Source: Mycolicibacterium litorale
GTDB taxonomy: Bacteria > Actinomycetota > Actinomycetes > Mycobacteriales > Mycobacteriaceae
Length of the DNA: 64,000 nucleotides
Direction: 5' to 3'
Assembly: GCA_002007745.1 (NCBI GenBank)
Contig: CP019882.1
Coordinates: 1,674,001 to 1,738,000, forward strand
The stretch's first letter is position 1. Each line of letters opens with the position of its first letter. Below are positions 27,283-40,181 of the stretch, in pieces. The translations under genes were made by a program, and so were the position numbers. The notes under the pieces are model-generated. The model was not told the DNA's origin and did not search any database. It saw only the letters and a list, made by a program, of their open reading frames with translations.

Positions 27283-29485
27283 TCGCCGGCCGGCGCGGGT
27301 TCGAGCCAGATGGCCGAGGTCGGCGGCAGCACCAGCAATGCCGATGCCGGCCGACCGTGCCAGGGCTCGTCGGTGGCCTCGACCGCGCCGAAGTTGCCGG
27401 CCCCGGCACCGTTGTAGACGGTGGCGTCGCTGTTGAGCACCTCGCGCCAGGTCCCGGCATGCGGCAGGCCCAGCCGGTAGCTGCTGTGCTCGGCGCCGGC
27501 GAAGTTGTACACGCAGGCCAGCACCGACCCGTCGCTGCCGTACCGCAGGAAGCTCAGCACATTGTTGGCCGAGTCGTTGGCGTCGATCCAGGAGTAACCC
27601 TCGGGGCGGGTGTCCTGGCTCCACAGCGCCGGTCGGGTGCGGTAGATCTCGTTGATGTCGGCGACGAACCGTAGGATGCCGTCGGAGTAGCTGTGCTCGT
27701 CGAGTTGGTACCAGTCGACGCCGCGTTCCTCCGACCACTCCGCACGCTGCCCGAACTCCTGTCCCATGAACAGCAGCTGCTTGCCCGGGTGCGCCCACTG
27801 ATAGGCCAGCAGGCTGCGTAGCCCGGCCGCCTTGACATGGTCGTTGCCCGGCATGCGTCCCCACAGGGTGCCCTTGCCGTGCACCACTTCGTCATGGCTG
27901 ATCGGCAGCACGTAGTTCTCACTGAACGCGTAGAGCATCGAGAACGTCATCTCGCCGTGGTGATAGGTCCGGTAGATCGGGTCACGGCTGATGTAGTCCA
28001 GCGTGTCGTGCATCCAGCCCATGTTCCACTTCATCGAGAACCCGAGCCCGCCAAGGTTCGTGGGGCGGGTGACACCGGGCCACGAGGTGGATTCCTCGGC
28101 GATGGTCACAATGCCCGGAGCGAGCTTGTGCACGGTGGCGTTCATCTCCTGCAGGAACTGCACCGCCTCGAGGTTCTCCCGCCCGCCGTAGATGTTGGGC
28201 GTCCAACCGCCCGCCGGCCGGGAATAGTCCAGGTACAGCATCGAGGCCACCGCATCGACACGCAGACCGTCGATGTGGAACTCCTGCAACCAGTACAGGG
28301 CGTTGGCCACCAGGAAGTTGCGCACCTCGGCTCGGCCGAAGTCGAAAACATAAGTGCCCCAGTCGAGTTGCTCGCCCCGGTGCGGGTCGGAGTGTTCGTA
28401 GAGCGGGGTGCCGTCGAACCGGCCGAGCGCCCAGGCATCCTTCGGGAAGTGCGCAGGCACCCAGTCGACGATCACGCCGATCCCGGCGCGGTGCAGGGTG
28501 TCGACCAGAAAGCGGAAGTCGTCGGGCGAGCCGAACCGAGACGTCGGCGCGTAATAGGACGTCACCTGATAGCCCCACGAGCCGCCGAACGGATGCTCAG
28601 CCACCGGCAGGAACTCGACGTGGGTGAAACCTTGGGCCAGAACGTAGTCGGTGAGCTGTTCGGCCAGTTCGCGATAGCTCAGACCCGGGCGCCACGAACC
28701 GAGGTGAACCTCGTAGGTGCTCATCGGCTCGAAGACGGGGTTCTGCTGCGCCCGCTGGGTCATCCACTCGGCGTCTGTCCAGCTGTAGTCCGACGTGAAC
28801 ACCCGAGACGCCGTGTGCGGGGGACCTCGGTGGCGAAGGCGAACGGATCGGCACGATCGGTGACCGAGCCGTCCACCCCGTGCACGCGGAACTTGTACAG
28901 CCCGTCGACGGGGAAGCCGGGCCAGAACAGCTCCCACACTCCTGACGACCCCAGCACCCGCATCGGTGCGTCGTTGCCGTCCCAGTGGTTGAACTCGCCG
29001 ATCAGGTTGATGCCCTTGGCGTTCGGTGCCCACACCGCGAACGAGACACCCTCGACGACACCGTCGGGTGTGGTGAACGAGCGGGGATGCGCGCCGAGGA
29101 TCTCCCACAGCCGTTCATGGCGGCCCTCGCCGTAGAGGTACAGATCCATCTCGCCCAGGGTGGGCAGGAACCGGTAGCCGTCGGCGACGGTGATGGTGTG
29201 CCCGCCCGGGTAGGTGACCTCGAGCCGGTAGTCGACGAGGTCGGTGAACGGCAACGCCACCGCGAACACCCCGGAGTCGATATGCGCCAGCGGATGGCGC
29301 TCGCCGCCGATCAGAGCCACCACCTGCTCGGCGTGCGGTTTGAGCGCACGGATGACGGTGTGGTCGTCATACTCGTGCGCGCCCAGGATGCTGTGCGGAT
29401 TGTGATGCACGCCGGCGACCAGTCGGGCCACTTCGCCGGGGTCGGGCGCCAGATACGGGCTGGCGAGTTTGTCGGATCTCGTCAT
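27276..29485 (-). CDS. glgB: 1,4-alpha-glucan branching enzyme, reading frame interrupted by a one-base deletion
   Basis: The minus-strand N-terminal part ([12 protein letters not shown], to about ATEVP) and the C-terminal part (from about [11 protein letters not shown], to 27276) lie in different frames. They meet at a five-base run on the + strand, 28819-28823 (CCCCC as coded). One extra base gives a continuous 736-residue GlgB, close to the usual ~731. It has two N-terminal carbohydrate-binding modules, a GH13 barrel (nucleophile Asp in [10 protein letters not shown], Glu in TIAEESTSW) and a C-terminal domain. It makes alpha-1,6 branches in glucan. It follows glgE by 23 bases in one operon. 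Confidence 0.9.
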
Positions 29486-29508
29486 GGCCTAGGCTCCTTT
29501 TCGTTCCG

Positions 29509-31608
<2,100 letters not shown>

Positions 31609-31822
31609 TCCCTACAGTTGTGCGGCACGGCCCGCGCCGCACCGAATTCGTCGGTCTACTCGCTGTCGTGGCGCAGTGTTCGTCGCTGCACCGGTCGTGA
31701 CTCCTTGCCCCCGGGGTAACCGCATCGCGCTCAGTTCACACCGTAGTGGCCGGAATGACCGGTCGGGGAAGAAGGACCCGGACGCCCATCGGGGCCGCAG
31801 AATCTCAGTAAGGTGGGGACGC

Positions 31823-34405
31823 GTGAAGGCCCTGCGTAGGTTCACCGTCCGTGCCCACCTGCCTGAGCGGCTGTCCGCCCTTGGTCGGCTCTCGACCAAT
31901 CTGCGCTGGTCCTGGGACAAACCGACGCAGGATCTGTTCGCCTCGATCGATCCGCAGCTCTGGTTCCAGACCGGCCAGGACCCGGTGGCGCTGCTGGGCG
32001 CGGTGAGCCCCGCGCGGCTCGACGAGCTCGCCGAGGACGAGTCGTTCCGCAACACGCTCGACCAACTCGCCGCCGATCTGGACGACTACCTGAGCCGGCC
32101 GATGTGGTTTCAGCAACAGGACAGCGCCGTCATGCCGACCGGGATCGCCTACTTCTCGATGGAGTTCGGCGTCGCCGAGGTGCTGCCCAACTATTCCGGC
32201 GGACTGGGCATCCTCGCCGGTGATCACCTCAAGTCGGCGTCCGATCTGGGGCTGCCGCTGATCGCCGTCGGGCTGTACTACCGGTCCGGCTATTTCCGGC
32301 AGTCGCTGACCGCCGACGGCTGGCAGCACGAGAACTATCCCTCGCTGGATCCACAGGGGTTGCCGCTTCGGTTGCTGGCCGACACGTCGGGGGCGCCGGT
32401 GCTCGTCGAGCTGGCCATGCCCGACGACAAGACGCTGCGCGCCCGGGTGCTGGTGGCGCAGGTCGGCCGGATTCCGCTGTTGCTGCTCGACTCCGACATT
32501 CCGGAGAACGAGCATGACCTGCGCGCCGTCACCGACCGCCTCTACGGCGGTGACCAGGAGCACCGCATCAAACAGGAACTGCTCGCCGGTATCGGCGGCG
32601 TGCGGGCCATCCGGGCGTTCACCGCCATCGAGGGATTGCCCGCACCGGACGTCTTCCACATGAACGAGGGCCACGCGGGATTCCTCGGGGTGGAGCGGAT
32701 CCGGGAGTACATGTCCGCCGACCGGCTCGACTTCGACACCGCGCTGACCGTGGTGCGGTCCAGCACAGTGTTCACCACGCACACGCCGGTGCCGGCCGGC
32801 ATCGACCGGTTTCCGGTGGAGATGGTGCAGCGGTACTTCGGTGACGACGGCAAGACCGGCTTGCTTCCCGGGGTTCCGGTGGGCCGGGTGCTGGCCTTCG
32901 GGGCCGAGGACGATCCGTCGAAATTCAACATGGCGCACATGGGGCTGCGGCTGGCCCAACGGGCCAACGGGGTGTCGCTGCTGCACGGTCGGGTCAGTCG
33001 CGCGATGTTCGACGAGCTGTGGCCGGGCTTCGATCCGGCCGAGGTGCCGATCGGTTCGATCACCAACGGGGTGCACGGTCCCACCTGGGCGGCGCCGCAG
33101 TGGCTGGAACTGGGCCGCGAGCTGGCCGGGTCCACCGAGGCGCTGCGCGAACCCAATATCTGGCAGCGGCTACAGCAGGTGGACACCAGTCACATCTGGT
33201 GGATCCGGGCTCAGCTGCGTGCCCTGCTGGTCGAAGACGTGCGGCTCCGGCTGCGTCGGTCGTGGCTGGAACGCGGCGCCTCTGACGCTGAATTGGGCTG
33301 GATAGCAACGGCATTCGATCCGAATGTGCTGACCATCGGCTTCGCCCGGCGGGTGCCCACCTACAAGCGGCTGACGTTGATGCTGCGCGATCCGCAGCGG
33401 CTCGAGGCGTTGTTGCTTGATGAGGACAAGCCGATCCAGTTGATCGTGGCCGGCAAGTCGCACCCCGCCGACGATGCCGGTAAGGCGCTCATCCAGCAGA
33501 TCGTGAAGTTCGCCGACCGGCCCGAGGTGCGCCATCGCATCGCGTTCCTGCCCGACTACGACATGTCGATGGCGCGCCAGCTCTACTGGGGCTGTGACGT
33601 GTGGCTGAACAATCCGCTTCGGCCGTTGGAGGCCTGCGGCACCTCGGGCATGAAGAGCGCGTTGAACGGCGGTCTGAACCTGTCCATCCGTGACGGTTGG
33701 TGGGACGAATGGTACGACGGCGAAAACGGTTGGGAGATACCAACAGCCGACGGCCTGGCCGACGAGGGACGCCGCGATGATCTGGAAGCCGCGGCGCTCT
33801 ACGACCTGCTCGCGCATTCGGTCGGTCCGACCTTCTACGACCGCGACGACAAGGGTGTGCCGACCCGCTGGGTCGAGATGGTGCGTCACACCCTGCAGAC
33901 GCTGGGGCCCAAGGTGTTGGCTTCGCGGATGGTGCGCGACTACACCGAGAACTACTACGCGCCCGCCGCCCAGTCGCTGCGCAGGACCAGTGCCCCCGTG
34001 GACGGGCTGCCGTTCGGTGCGGCGCGCGAACTGACCGCCTATCGGCTGCGGGCCCGGGAGGCGTGGCCGAAGATCCAGATCACCGATGTGGACAGCACCG
34101 GGCTGCCCGACACCCCGGTGCTGGGCTCGGAGCTGACGCTGACGGCGACGGTGCAGCTGGCCGGGCTGCAGCCCGACGAAGTGGTGGTTCAGGCCGTGGT
34201 GGGCCGAGTCGATGGCGCCGACGCGTTGCAGGACCCGCTGTTCGTCGAGATGCAGCACACCGGTTCCTCCGACGGCGGGACCGAGGTGTTCTCCACCACG
34301 ACGCCACTGCCGGTGGCCGGTCCTGTCGGCTACACGGTGCGGGTGCTGCCGCACCACCCACTGCTGGCCGGCGACACCGAACTCGGGCTGGTCACACTCG
34401 CGTAA
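31823..34405 (+). CDS. glgP: alpha-glucan phosphorylase
   Basis: 860 residues from the GTG of MKALRRFTVRAHLPE. It breaks down alpha-glucan to glucose-1-phosphate using PLP; the PLP-region motif CGTSGMKSALNGGLNL is intact. Other family blocks are HMNEGHAGFLGVERI and TTHTPVPAGIDRFP. The upstream gap to glgE (31609-31822) carries the divergent promoters; the SD-like AAGGTGG sits 5 bases ahead of the start. Its activity fits the alpha-glucan gene cluster around it. Confidence 0.95.
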   Translation: MKALRRFTVRAHLPERLSALGRLSTNLRWSWDKPTQDLFASIDPQLWFQTGQDPVALLGAVSPARLDELAEDESFRNTLDQLAADLDDYLSRPMWFQQQDSAVMPTGIAYFSMEFGVAEVLPNYSGGLGILAGDHLKSASDLGLPLIAVGLYYRSGYFRQSLTADGWQHENYPSLDPQGLPLRLLADTSGAPVLVELAMPDDKTLRARVLVAQVGRIPLLLLDSDIPENEHDLRAVTDRLYGGDQEHRIKQELLAGIGGVRAIRAFTAIEGLPAPDVFHMNEGHAGFLGVERIREYMSADRLDFDTALTVVRSSTVFTTHTPVPAGIDRFPVEMVQRYFGDDGKTGLLPGVPVGRVLAFGAEDDPSKFNMAHMGLRLAQRANGVSLLHGRVSRAMFDELWPGFDPAEVPIGSITNGVHGPTWAAPQWLELGRELAGSTEALREPNIWQRLQQVDTSHIWWIRAQLRALLVEDVRLRLRRSWLERGASDAELGWIATAFDPNVLTIGFARRVPTYKRLTLMLRDPQRLEALLLDEDKPIQLIVAGKSHPADDAGKALIQQIVKFADRPEVRHRIAFLPDYDMSMARQLYWGCDVWLNNPLRPLEACGTSGMKSALNGGLNLSIRDGWWDEWYDGENGWEIPTADGLADEGRRDDLEAAALYDLLAHSVGPTFYDRDDKGVPTRWVEMVRHTLQTLGPKVLASRMVRDYTENYYAPAAQSLRRTSAPVDGLPFGAARELTAYRLRAREAWPKIQITDVDSTGLPDTPVLGSELTLTATVQLAGLQPDEVVVQAVVGRVDGADALQDPLFVEMQHTGSSDGGTEVFSTTTPLPVAGPVGYTVRVLPHHPLLAGDTELGLVTLA

Positions 34406-34450
34406 CGCGAGGAGTTCGGAATCCGGCCAATACGGCGCGGGAGCCCCCTG

Positions 34451-34456
34451 TAGGTT
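34451..34456 (+). promoter_or_regulatory. Candidate -10 box for leaderless MspA-like gene
   Basis: TAGGTT (TANNNT) ends 5 bases before the ATG at 34462, so transcription would begin at the start codon. No Shine-Dalgarno is present. There is no clear -35. Confidence 0.4.
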
Positions 34457-34461
34457 CCCGT

Positions 34462-35262
34462 ATGGAGTATCGACCGGTTGCCGCATCGGGGCGGACGAGC
34501 CGGTGCTCCGGGAAGGCGTTCGGGGCAGTGGTTGTTCGTCATGCGGCGTTGATCGCGCTGGTAGGTGCCTTGTTGGCGACACCGGTTCCGGCGTCGGCCG
34601 ACCCTGATCCGGGCGGTCCGGACCTGGCGCAGCCCGCCGCCGTCGACACCGCAGCCCTCGATCCCGCCGCCGTGCCGGTCGACGACGGCCGGGTGGCATC
34701 CAGCCCGCCGGCCACCACGAAGTCTCCGGACGGCTGGACGCTCACCATCTCGGCCAAGGACGAGATCCAGATGCCGGTCGCGCCGCTGACCACCGCGATC
34801 TCCTCCCGCGAGTACGTCGTGGGTGGGGTGTACAACGGCGACCTCAGCGGCCCGGGTGACGCGCCCAAGGGTGTGTTCGAGGTGGGCTACCAGATCGGCT
34901 GTGGTATCGACATGAGCACCTCCAACGGCGTCTCGCTGACCGGTACCGCAGGCATCAATCCGTCGCTCGGCGTCTTCGGTCTGGACTTCCCGAACAACGC
35001 GGCCGAAGGCATCCTGCCCGGCGTCGGCGCGAACATCGGTGGTGGTATCACGGTGGGTCTCAAGCCCGGCATCATCAACCTGGTGCCGGTGACCAAGAAG
35101 GAATACAAGGGCTCCGCGCCGTGGGTGTCGATCAGCAATTTCCACGTCAAGATCGACGGCTGTGTGGGCGAGTCGTTCATCCGCTCGTATGCGACGCTGA
35201 CCAAGTCCACCGATGAGGGTGACGCCATCCTGTCCTGGTACGGGGTGACGAAAAAGATCTGA
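34462..35262 (+). CDS. MspA-family porin-like outer-envelope protein (copy 1)
   Basis: 266 residues with a long signal region: Arg-rich N-terminus, then a hydrophobic ALIALVGALLATPVPASADP. After a Pro/Ala linker, the body matches the MspA family blocks EVGYQIGCGIDM, GLKPGIINLVPV, and C-terminal SYATLTKSTD. The two conserved Cys (GYQIGCG and KIDGCVG) are absent from classic MspA, so a disulfide-bonded relative is likely. MspA forms octameric channels in the mycolate outer membrane; pore activity here is inferred. Confidence 0.85.
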   Translation: MEYRPVAASGRTSRCSGKAFGAVVVRHAALIALVGALLATPVPASADPDPGGPDLAQPAAVDTAALDPAAVPVDDGRVASSPPATTKSPDGWTLTISAKDEIQMPVAPLTTAISSREYVVGGVYNGDLSGPGDAPKGVFEVGYQIGCGIDMSTSNGVSLTGTAGINPSLGVFGLDFPNNAAEGILPGVGANIGGGITVGLKPGIINLVPVTKKEYKGSAPWVSISNFHVKIDGCVGESFIRSYATLTKSTDEGDAILSWYGVTKKI

Positions 35263-35287
35263 GTAGATCGGCGACCTCGCAGCGCGC

Positions 35288-36730
35288 CTACGGGAAACGC
35301 TTGAGACAGCGGTCCTCGTCGCCGAGCACCCCGATCCGGAACGCGTCGATGCGGGAGAACCCGGCGGGCACCGACTCGCCGTTGACGTCGCTGGCGGCCA
35401 GCCCGTTGGTCAGCAGCCCCGACACCGCTTCGTCGATGTCACCGGCGGTCAGGGCGACGGTGTTGCCGTCCGGCGTGGTCACCTCTTTCGACATCTTGGT
35501 GGTCGCCACACCGGTCAGGCAGGCAGTCCGCAACGCGGCCTCGGCGTTGTCCAGCACCAGCCCGCCGTGCTCTTCCTGCACCGCCAGCATGTACCGCGAC
35601 ACCAGCACCGAGTAGGCGGTGTTGTCGCCGGTCACCAGGACGTTCTCGCTATCCCCGGTCGAGGTCCCCATCTTCTGCAGTTCGGGCAGATCGACGGTGA
35701 TCGTGTTGGTCGCGGGGCAGAACGACACCGGCGAACTGGGCCGGGCGTCGGGGCATTTCGACGCCGCGGACGCATCGAAACTCAGTTGGGGCGGGCTCTT
35801 CGGCGTGAACAGGATGTTCATCGCCTCGACGATCGAGCGGACCGACTCCTCACTGACCGGCCACTCGCCGGTCTGGTCCTGCTGCAATTCGACGGGCAGG
35901 TCGCCACGGCGCTGGCCGATCTCCTTGGCGTCGATCGCCGCACACGACGACGGGCCGTCGGTGAAGCCGAACTGGAACGCCGAGATGCGCTCGAACGCCG
36001 AGCCGTGCTCGTCACCGGTGTCGAAATAGTCGTCCTGGCTCAGCAGTGGATCGCGGAACGAGATCATCGCGGCGAGCAGGTTGTTCAGCCCGTCCCCGGT
36101 GCTCAGGGTGAACCGTGGTGAATTGCCTTCGGCCACCCAGCGCAGGTAGGAGCCGGCGAAACAGTCCGCCTGCTGTTCGGCCACCAGCGTGGGGGTGCCC
36201 TTCTTGTTCAGCTTGGCCATCTTCTGGATCGCGTGCCCGTACTCGTGGGCCAGCACCATGGTGATGGCCATGTCGCCGTTGGCTTTCCGCAGCGCCGGCA
36301 GCAGCACCCCGCGGTCCCAGCCGATGGTGTTGTCGTCCTCGCAGAACGCGGCGTTGATCAGGCCGGCGGTCGACTCGTCACAGAACATGCCGTCGTAGTC
36401 GTCGGAATTCCAGGAGATCAGCGCCTCCACCGGCTGGAACTGACCGGAGAAGGTGTCGCCGTAGACGCCTTGCCAATACGTCTCCAGGTCGCTGACCGAC
36501 TGGGCGGCGATCTCGTCGTCCTTACCGCCGTCGGTGCCGTCGACCTCACGGGTCGGCTTCTCGGCGTCGGAGCGAAGGCCACTGGCACCGTCGACGACCT
36601 GCAGGCCGGCGACCTTGAATGGGTCGTCGAACACCGACACCGCCTTGCCCGACACGGTCGTTCCGCAGCCGGCGACCGTCGCCGCCACGGCCAGTAGGGC
36701 GAGCAGGCGACCCGTATGTCGTGTGCGCAT
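35288..36730 (-). CDS. neutral zinc metallopeptidase lipoprotein
   Basis: 480 residues from the ATG after AGGTGG (a GTG 9 bases further upstream is possible). An N-terminal lipobox ends VAGCG (Cys22). The zinc motif HEYGH is at about 162-166, with a Cys-rich, Glu-rich body. It is a putative periplasmic lipid-anchored peptidase of the neutral zinc metallopeptidase (YpfJ-like) type. The gene is convergent with the MspA-like gene, separated by only 25 bases. Confidence 0.87.
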   Translation of the reverse strand: MRTRHTGRLLALLAVAATVAGCGTTVSGKAVSVFDDPFKVAGLQVVDGASGLRSDAEKPTREVDGTDGGKDDEIAAQSVSDLETYWQGVYGDTFSGQFQPVEALISWNSDDYDGMFCDESTAGLINAAFCEDDNTIGWDRGVLLPALRKANGDMAITMVLAHEYGHAIQKMAKLNKKGTPTLVAEQQADCFAGSYLRWVAEGNSPRFTLSTGDGLNNLLAAMISFRDPLLSQDDYFDTGDEHGSAFERISAFQFGFTDGPSSCAAIDAKEIGQRRGDLPVELQQDQTGEWPVSEESVRSIVEAMNILFTPKSPPQLSFDASAASKCPDARPSSPVSFCPATNTITVDLPELQKMGTSTGDSENVLVTGDNTAYSVLVSRYMLAVQEEHGGLVLDNAEAALRTACLTGVATTKMSKEVTTPDGNTVALTAGDIDEAVSGLLTNGLAASDVNGESVPAGFSRIDAFRIGVLGDEDRCLKRFP

Positions 36731-36817
36731 GAGGGCCACCTCGTGTGTCAGGGCCGGCGGTCCGCGGCGTCGAAGTTCGCTCCCACCATAGTGCCGTGCC
36801 GGCGCCTAATCCGGCGA

Positions 36818-38812
36818 TCAGTCAGCGGGGCCGGTGCACAGGCGCCGAAGTGCTTGTTCGACCCGCTCGTGGTCTGTGGTGGTCCAGAACGGGGGCAGCG
36901 ACGCTCGCAGGTAGCCGCCGTACCGGGCGGTGGCCATCCGGGAGTCCAGTACCGCGACCACGCCGCGATCGTCGGCCCGGCGCAGCAGCCGTCCCGCGCC
37001 CTGCGCCAGCAGCAGGGCGGCGTGCGCGGCGGCGACCGTCATGAACCCGTTGCCGCCCTTGGCCGCCACGGCCCGCTGCCGCGCGGTCAGCAGCGGATCG
37101 TCGGGGCGGGGAAAAGGAATCCGGTCGATCAGGACCAGGGACAGCGACGGACCCGGCACGTCGACGCCCTGCCACAGCGACAGGGTGCCGAACAGCGACG
37201 TCTCCGGCTCGGCGGCGAATCGCTGCACCAGCGCGGCGGTGCCGTCATCGCCCTGGCAGAGGATCGGGGTGTCGACCCGGGTCCGCACTGCCTCGGCGGC
37301 GGCTTTGGCCGCCCGCATCGACGAGAACAATCCCAGCGTCCGCCCGCCGGCGGCCTGCATGAGTCCGGTGATCTCATCGAGGAGTTCCGGCGAGCCGGCG
37401 CCGTCGCGGCCGGGTGGCGGCAGGTGCGCGGCGATGTAGAGGATGCCGGACTTGGCGTGTTCGAAGGGTGAGCCGACGTCCAGCCCCTGCCAGGGCGGCC
37501 CGTCGCGCAACCCCCAGGCGCCGGCCATCGCGTCGAACGACCCGCCGACGGTCAGGGTCGCCGACGTCAGCACCGCCGTCGCGTCGGCGAAGATCCGGGT
37601 GCGCATCAGGCCGGCCACCGACAGCGGGGCGACTCGCAGAACCGGACGCATACCGGCCGCCGCGCCCCGGATCTCCTCATGGTCGAGCCACACCACGTCG
37701 GTGCGGTCGGGGATGGCCGGCACGAAGGAGTCGAGTACCCGGGCCGCGGTGTCGGCGATCTCGGTCAGCGCCGCGATCGCCTCGTTGCGGGTGGCGGCCG
37801 CCTTGGGGTCTCGCGGCGCCGGGTCGATGTCGCCACGCGCGGCGCTGGCCGCGTCGCGCAGTGCGGTCAGGTAGGTGGCGAGTTCCTCGTCGAGGTGATC
37901 GAACCGGCCGGGCTGGGCGTCGTGGATCGCTGAGGAGAAGGTGGCCGCCGCGGCCTCCATCCGCTGAGCCAGCTCGGGACGGACCAGCCGCGCGACGCGC
38001 CGGGTCGCCACTCCGAGCGGGGCGGGGGTGAGCTCGCCGGTGGCCACCGAGGTGACCCGGTCCACCAATTCGTGGGCCTCGTCGACCACCAGGAACCGGT
38101 GTTCGGGCAGCACCGACGCATCCGCGATCGCGTCGATGGCCAGCAGCGCATGGTTGGTGACGACGATGTCGGCCCGGCCGGCCTCGCCCCGGGCACGTTC
38201 GGAGAAACAATCGGTGCCGTACGGACACCGGGCCACGCCGAGGCATTCCCGGGCCGAGACGCTCACCTGTGACCACGATCGGTCCGGCACGCCGGGAGTC
38301 AGCTCGTCACGGTCCCCGGTTTCGGTGGACGACGCCCACTCGGTCAACCGCGCGACGTCGCGGCCCAATGCGGTGGTGGCGACGGGGCCGAACAGCTCTT
38401 CTTGCGGGGCGTCGGCGTTGTCGTCACCACTACCGTTGTGAATTTTGTTCAGGCACAGGTAATTCCGCCGGCCCTTGAGCAGTGCGAAGCGCGGCCGGTG
38501 CGGCAGGGAGCCGGCCAGTGCGTCGACAAGACGGGGCAGATCACGGTCGACGAGCTGGCGTTGCAGGGCGATGGTCGCCGTCGACACCACCACCGGGGTC
38601 TCGTCGGTGACGGCCCTGGCGATCGCCGGGATCAGGTAGGCCAGCGACTTGCCGGTCCCGGTGCCGGCCTGCACCGCCAGATGCTCGCCGGTGGCGAAGG
38701 CGTGGGCCACCGCCTCGGCCATCTGGACCTGACCCGAGCGTTCGGCGCCGCCGAGCGCGGCGACAGCCGTCGCCAGCAGCTCGGTGACCGGCGGTAGTTC
38801 GTCGGCGTTCAC
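36818..38812 (-). CDS. dinG: ATP-dependent DNA helicase of the DinG/XPD family
   Basis: 664 residues, GTG start ([13 protein letters not shown]). Walker A AGTGTGKS is at 49-56 and the DEAH box is in LVVDEAHELVD. Four cysteines (CLN..., CLGVARCPYGTDC) form the FeS-cluster site expected of this family. It unwinds DNA structures such as R-loops or G4s. The gene is coupled to pncB by a 4-base overlap (GTGA). Confidence 0.94.
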   Translation of the reverse strand: MNADELPPVTELLATAVAALGGAERSGQVQMAEAVAHAFATGEHLAVQAGTGTGKSLAYLIPAIARAVTDETPVVVSTATIALQRQLVDRDLPRLVDALAGSLPHRPRFALLKGRRNYLCLNKIHNGSGDDNADAPQEELFGPVATTALGRDVARLTEWASSTETGDRDELTPGVPDRSWSQVSVSARECLGVARCPYGTDCFSERARGEAGRADIVVTNHALLAIDAIADASVLPEHRFLVVDEAHELVDRVTSVATGELTPAPLGVATRRVARLVRPELAQRMEAAAATFSSAIHDAQPGRFDHLDEELATYLTALRDAASAARGDIDPAPRDPKAAATRNEAIAALTEIADTAARVLDSFVPAIPDRTDVVWLDHEEIRGAAAGMRPVLRVAPLSVAGLMRTRIFADATAVLTSATLTVGGSFDAMAGAWGLRDGPPWQGLDVGSPFEHAKSGILYIAAHLPPPGRDGAGSPELLDEITGLMQAAGGRTLGLFSSMRAAKAAAEAVRTRVDTPILCQGDDGTAALVQRFAAEPETSLFGTLSLWQGVDVPGPSLSLVLIDRIPFPRPDDPLLTARQRAVAAKGGNGFMTVAAAHAALLLAQGAGRLLRRADDRGVVAVLDSRMATARYGGYLRASLPPFWTTTDHERVEQALRRLCTGPAD

Positions 38813-40104
38813 CGCGGCCGCACCGCCACCTGGCGGGTGGGGATCGCCGGCTCGCCGGCCGACAGGGCCAGCCCCTCCCACGGCAGGCTGCGCAGTCCGT
38901 CCACGACCCGCGCGCGGGCGGCCGTCAGGTCGGGCGCGGAAAGGACCCGGCCGTCCCGTACCAGCGGCACCGTGAGTAACCGCGCGGGCTCGGCGACCTC
39001 TGGAGGTGCGCTCACCGGGTAGATCAGCTCTTCGACGATGGTGCCGGTCGGCCGGGACAGTCGCAGGGCGGCCTTACGTCCGCCGTGAGATTCCTTGCGG
39101 CTGCTGCGCTTTTCCACCGGCAGGCCGTCGACCTCGACCAGCTTGTAGACCATGCTCGCGGTGGGGGCGCCCGAACCGGTGACCACCGACGTGCCGACCC
39201 CGTAGCTGTCGACCGGATCGGCGCGCAGCGCCGCGATCGAGAACTCGTCGAGATCGCCGGAGACGACGATCTGGGTTCGGGTTGCGCCCAGTTCGTCGAG
39301 CTGGACACGCACCCGCCGCGCCAGGACGCCCAGGTCGCCGGAGTCGATACGCACCGCGCCCAGCTCGGTGCCCGCCACGGCGATCGCGTTGGCCACCCCC
39401 GTCGTCACGTCGTAGGTGTCCACCAGCAGGGTGGTGCCCACACCGAGCGCCTCGACCTGCGCGCGGAAGGCGGCCGACTCGTCCGGACCGGCTTCGGTGG
39501 TGTGCAGCATGGTGAACGCATGGGCGCTGGTGCCCATCGCGGGGATGCCGTAGCGGCGGTTCGCCTCGAGGTTGGACGTCCCGGCGAAACCCGCCAGATA
39601 GGCGGCGCGGGCGGCGGCGACGGCCGCGTACTCGTGGGTGCGCCGTGAACCCATCTCGATCAGAGATCGTCCGGCGGCCGCACTGACCATTCGCGCGGCC
39701 GCCGATGCGATCGCGGTGTCGTGATTGAAGATCGACAGCGCCAGCGTCTCCAGCAGCACACATTCGGCGAACGTGCCGGTGACCGACAGGACGGGGGAGC
39801 CGGGGAAGTACAGCTCGCCTTCGGCGTAGCCGTCGATGTCGCCGGAGAACCGGAAACCCCGCAAATAGTCCAGCGTCACCGGATCCAGGAAGGCCGCCAG
39901 CGGCTCGAGGGCGGCGTCGTCGAAGACGAACTCGCCCAACGCCTCAACGAAGCGTCCGGTGCCGGCCACCACCCCATAACGCCGCCCGTCGGGTAGTCGG
40001 CGGGCGAACACCTCGAAGGTGGTCCTGCGATCGGCGGTGCCGTCGCGCAGGGCGGCGGCCAGCATCGTCAGCTCGTATTTGTCCGTCAGCAGGGCGGCGG
40101 TCAC
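38809..40104 (-). CDS. pncB: nicotinate phosphoribosyltransferase
   Basis: 431 residues, GTG start giving [15 protein letters not shown]. It converts nicotinate to NaMN with PRPP and ATP, in NAD salvage. Family blocks include the N-terminal [27 protein letters not shown], and the substrate loop [12 protein letters not shown]. The upstream promoter region faces clpS divergently. Confidence 0.94.
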   Translation of the reverse strand: MTAALLTDKYELTMLAAALRDGTADRRTTFEVFARRLPDGRRYGVVAGTGRFVEALGEFVFDDAALEPLAAFLDPVTLDYLRGFRFSGDIDGYAEGELYFPGSPVLSVTGTFAECVLLETLALSIFNHDTAIASAAARMVSAAAGRSLIEMGSRRTHEYAAVAAARAAYLAGFAGTSNLEANRRYGIPAMGTSAHAFTMLHTTEAGPDESAAFRAQVEALGVGTTLLVDTYDVTTGVANAIAVAGTELGAVRIDSGDLGVLARRVRVQLDELGATRTQIVVSGDLDEFSIAALRADPVDSYGVGTSVVTGSGAPTASMVYKLVEVDGLPVEKRSSRKESHGGRKAALRLSRPTGTIVEELIYPVSAPPEVAEPARLLTVPLVRDGRVLSAPDLTAARARVVDGLRSLPWEGLALSAGEPAIPTRQVAVRPR

Positions 40105-40181
40105 ACGGCAACGGTATCGGCTGGCCGGCGCGGAGGATACGGCGCTGGGTGCGGTGGGAGGGGCTCGCTATCCTTGTTCGC

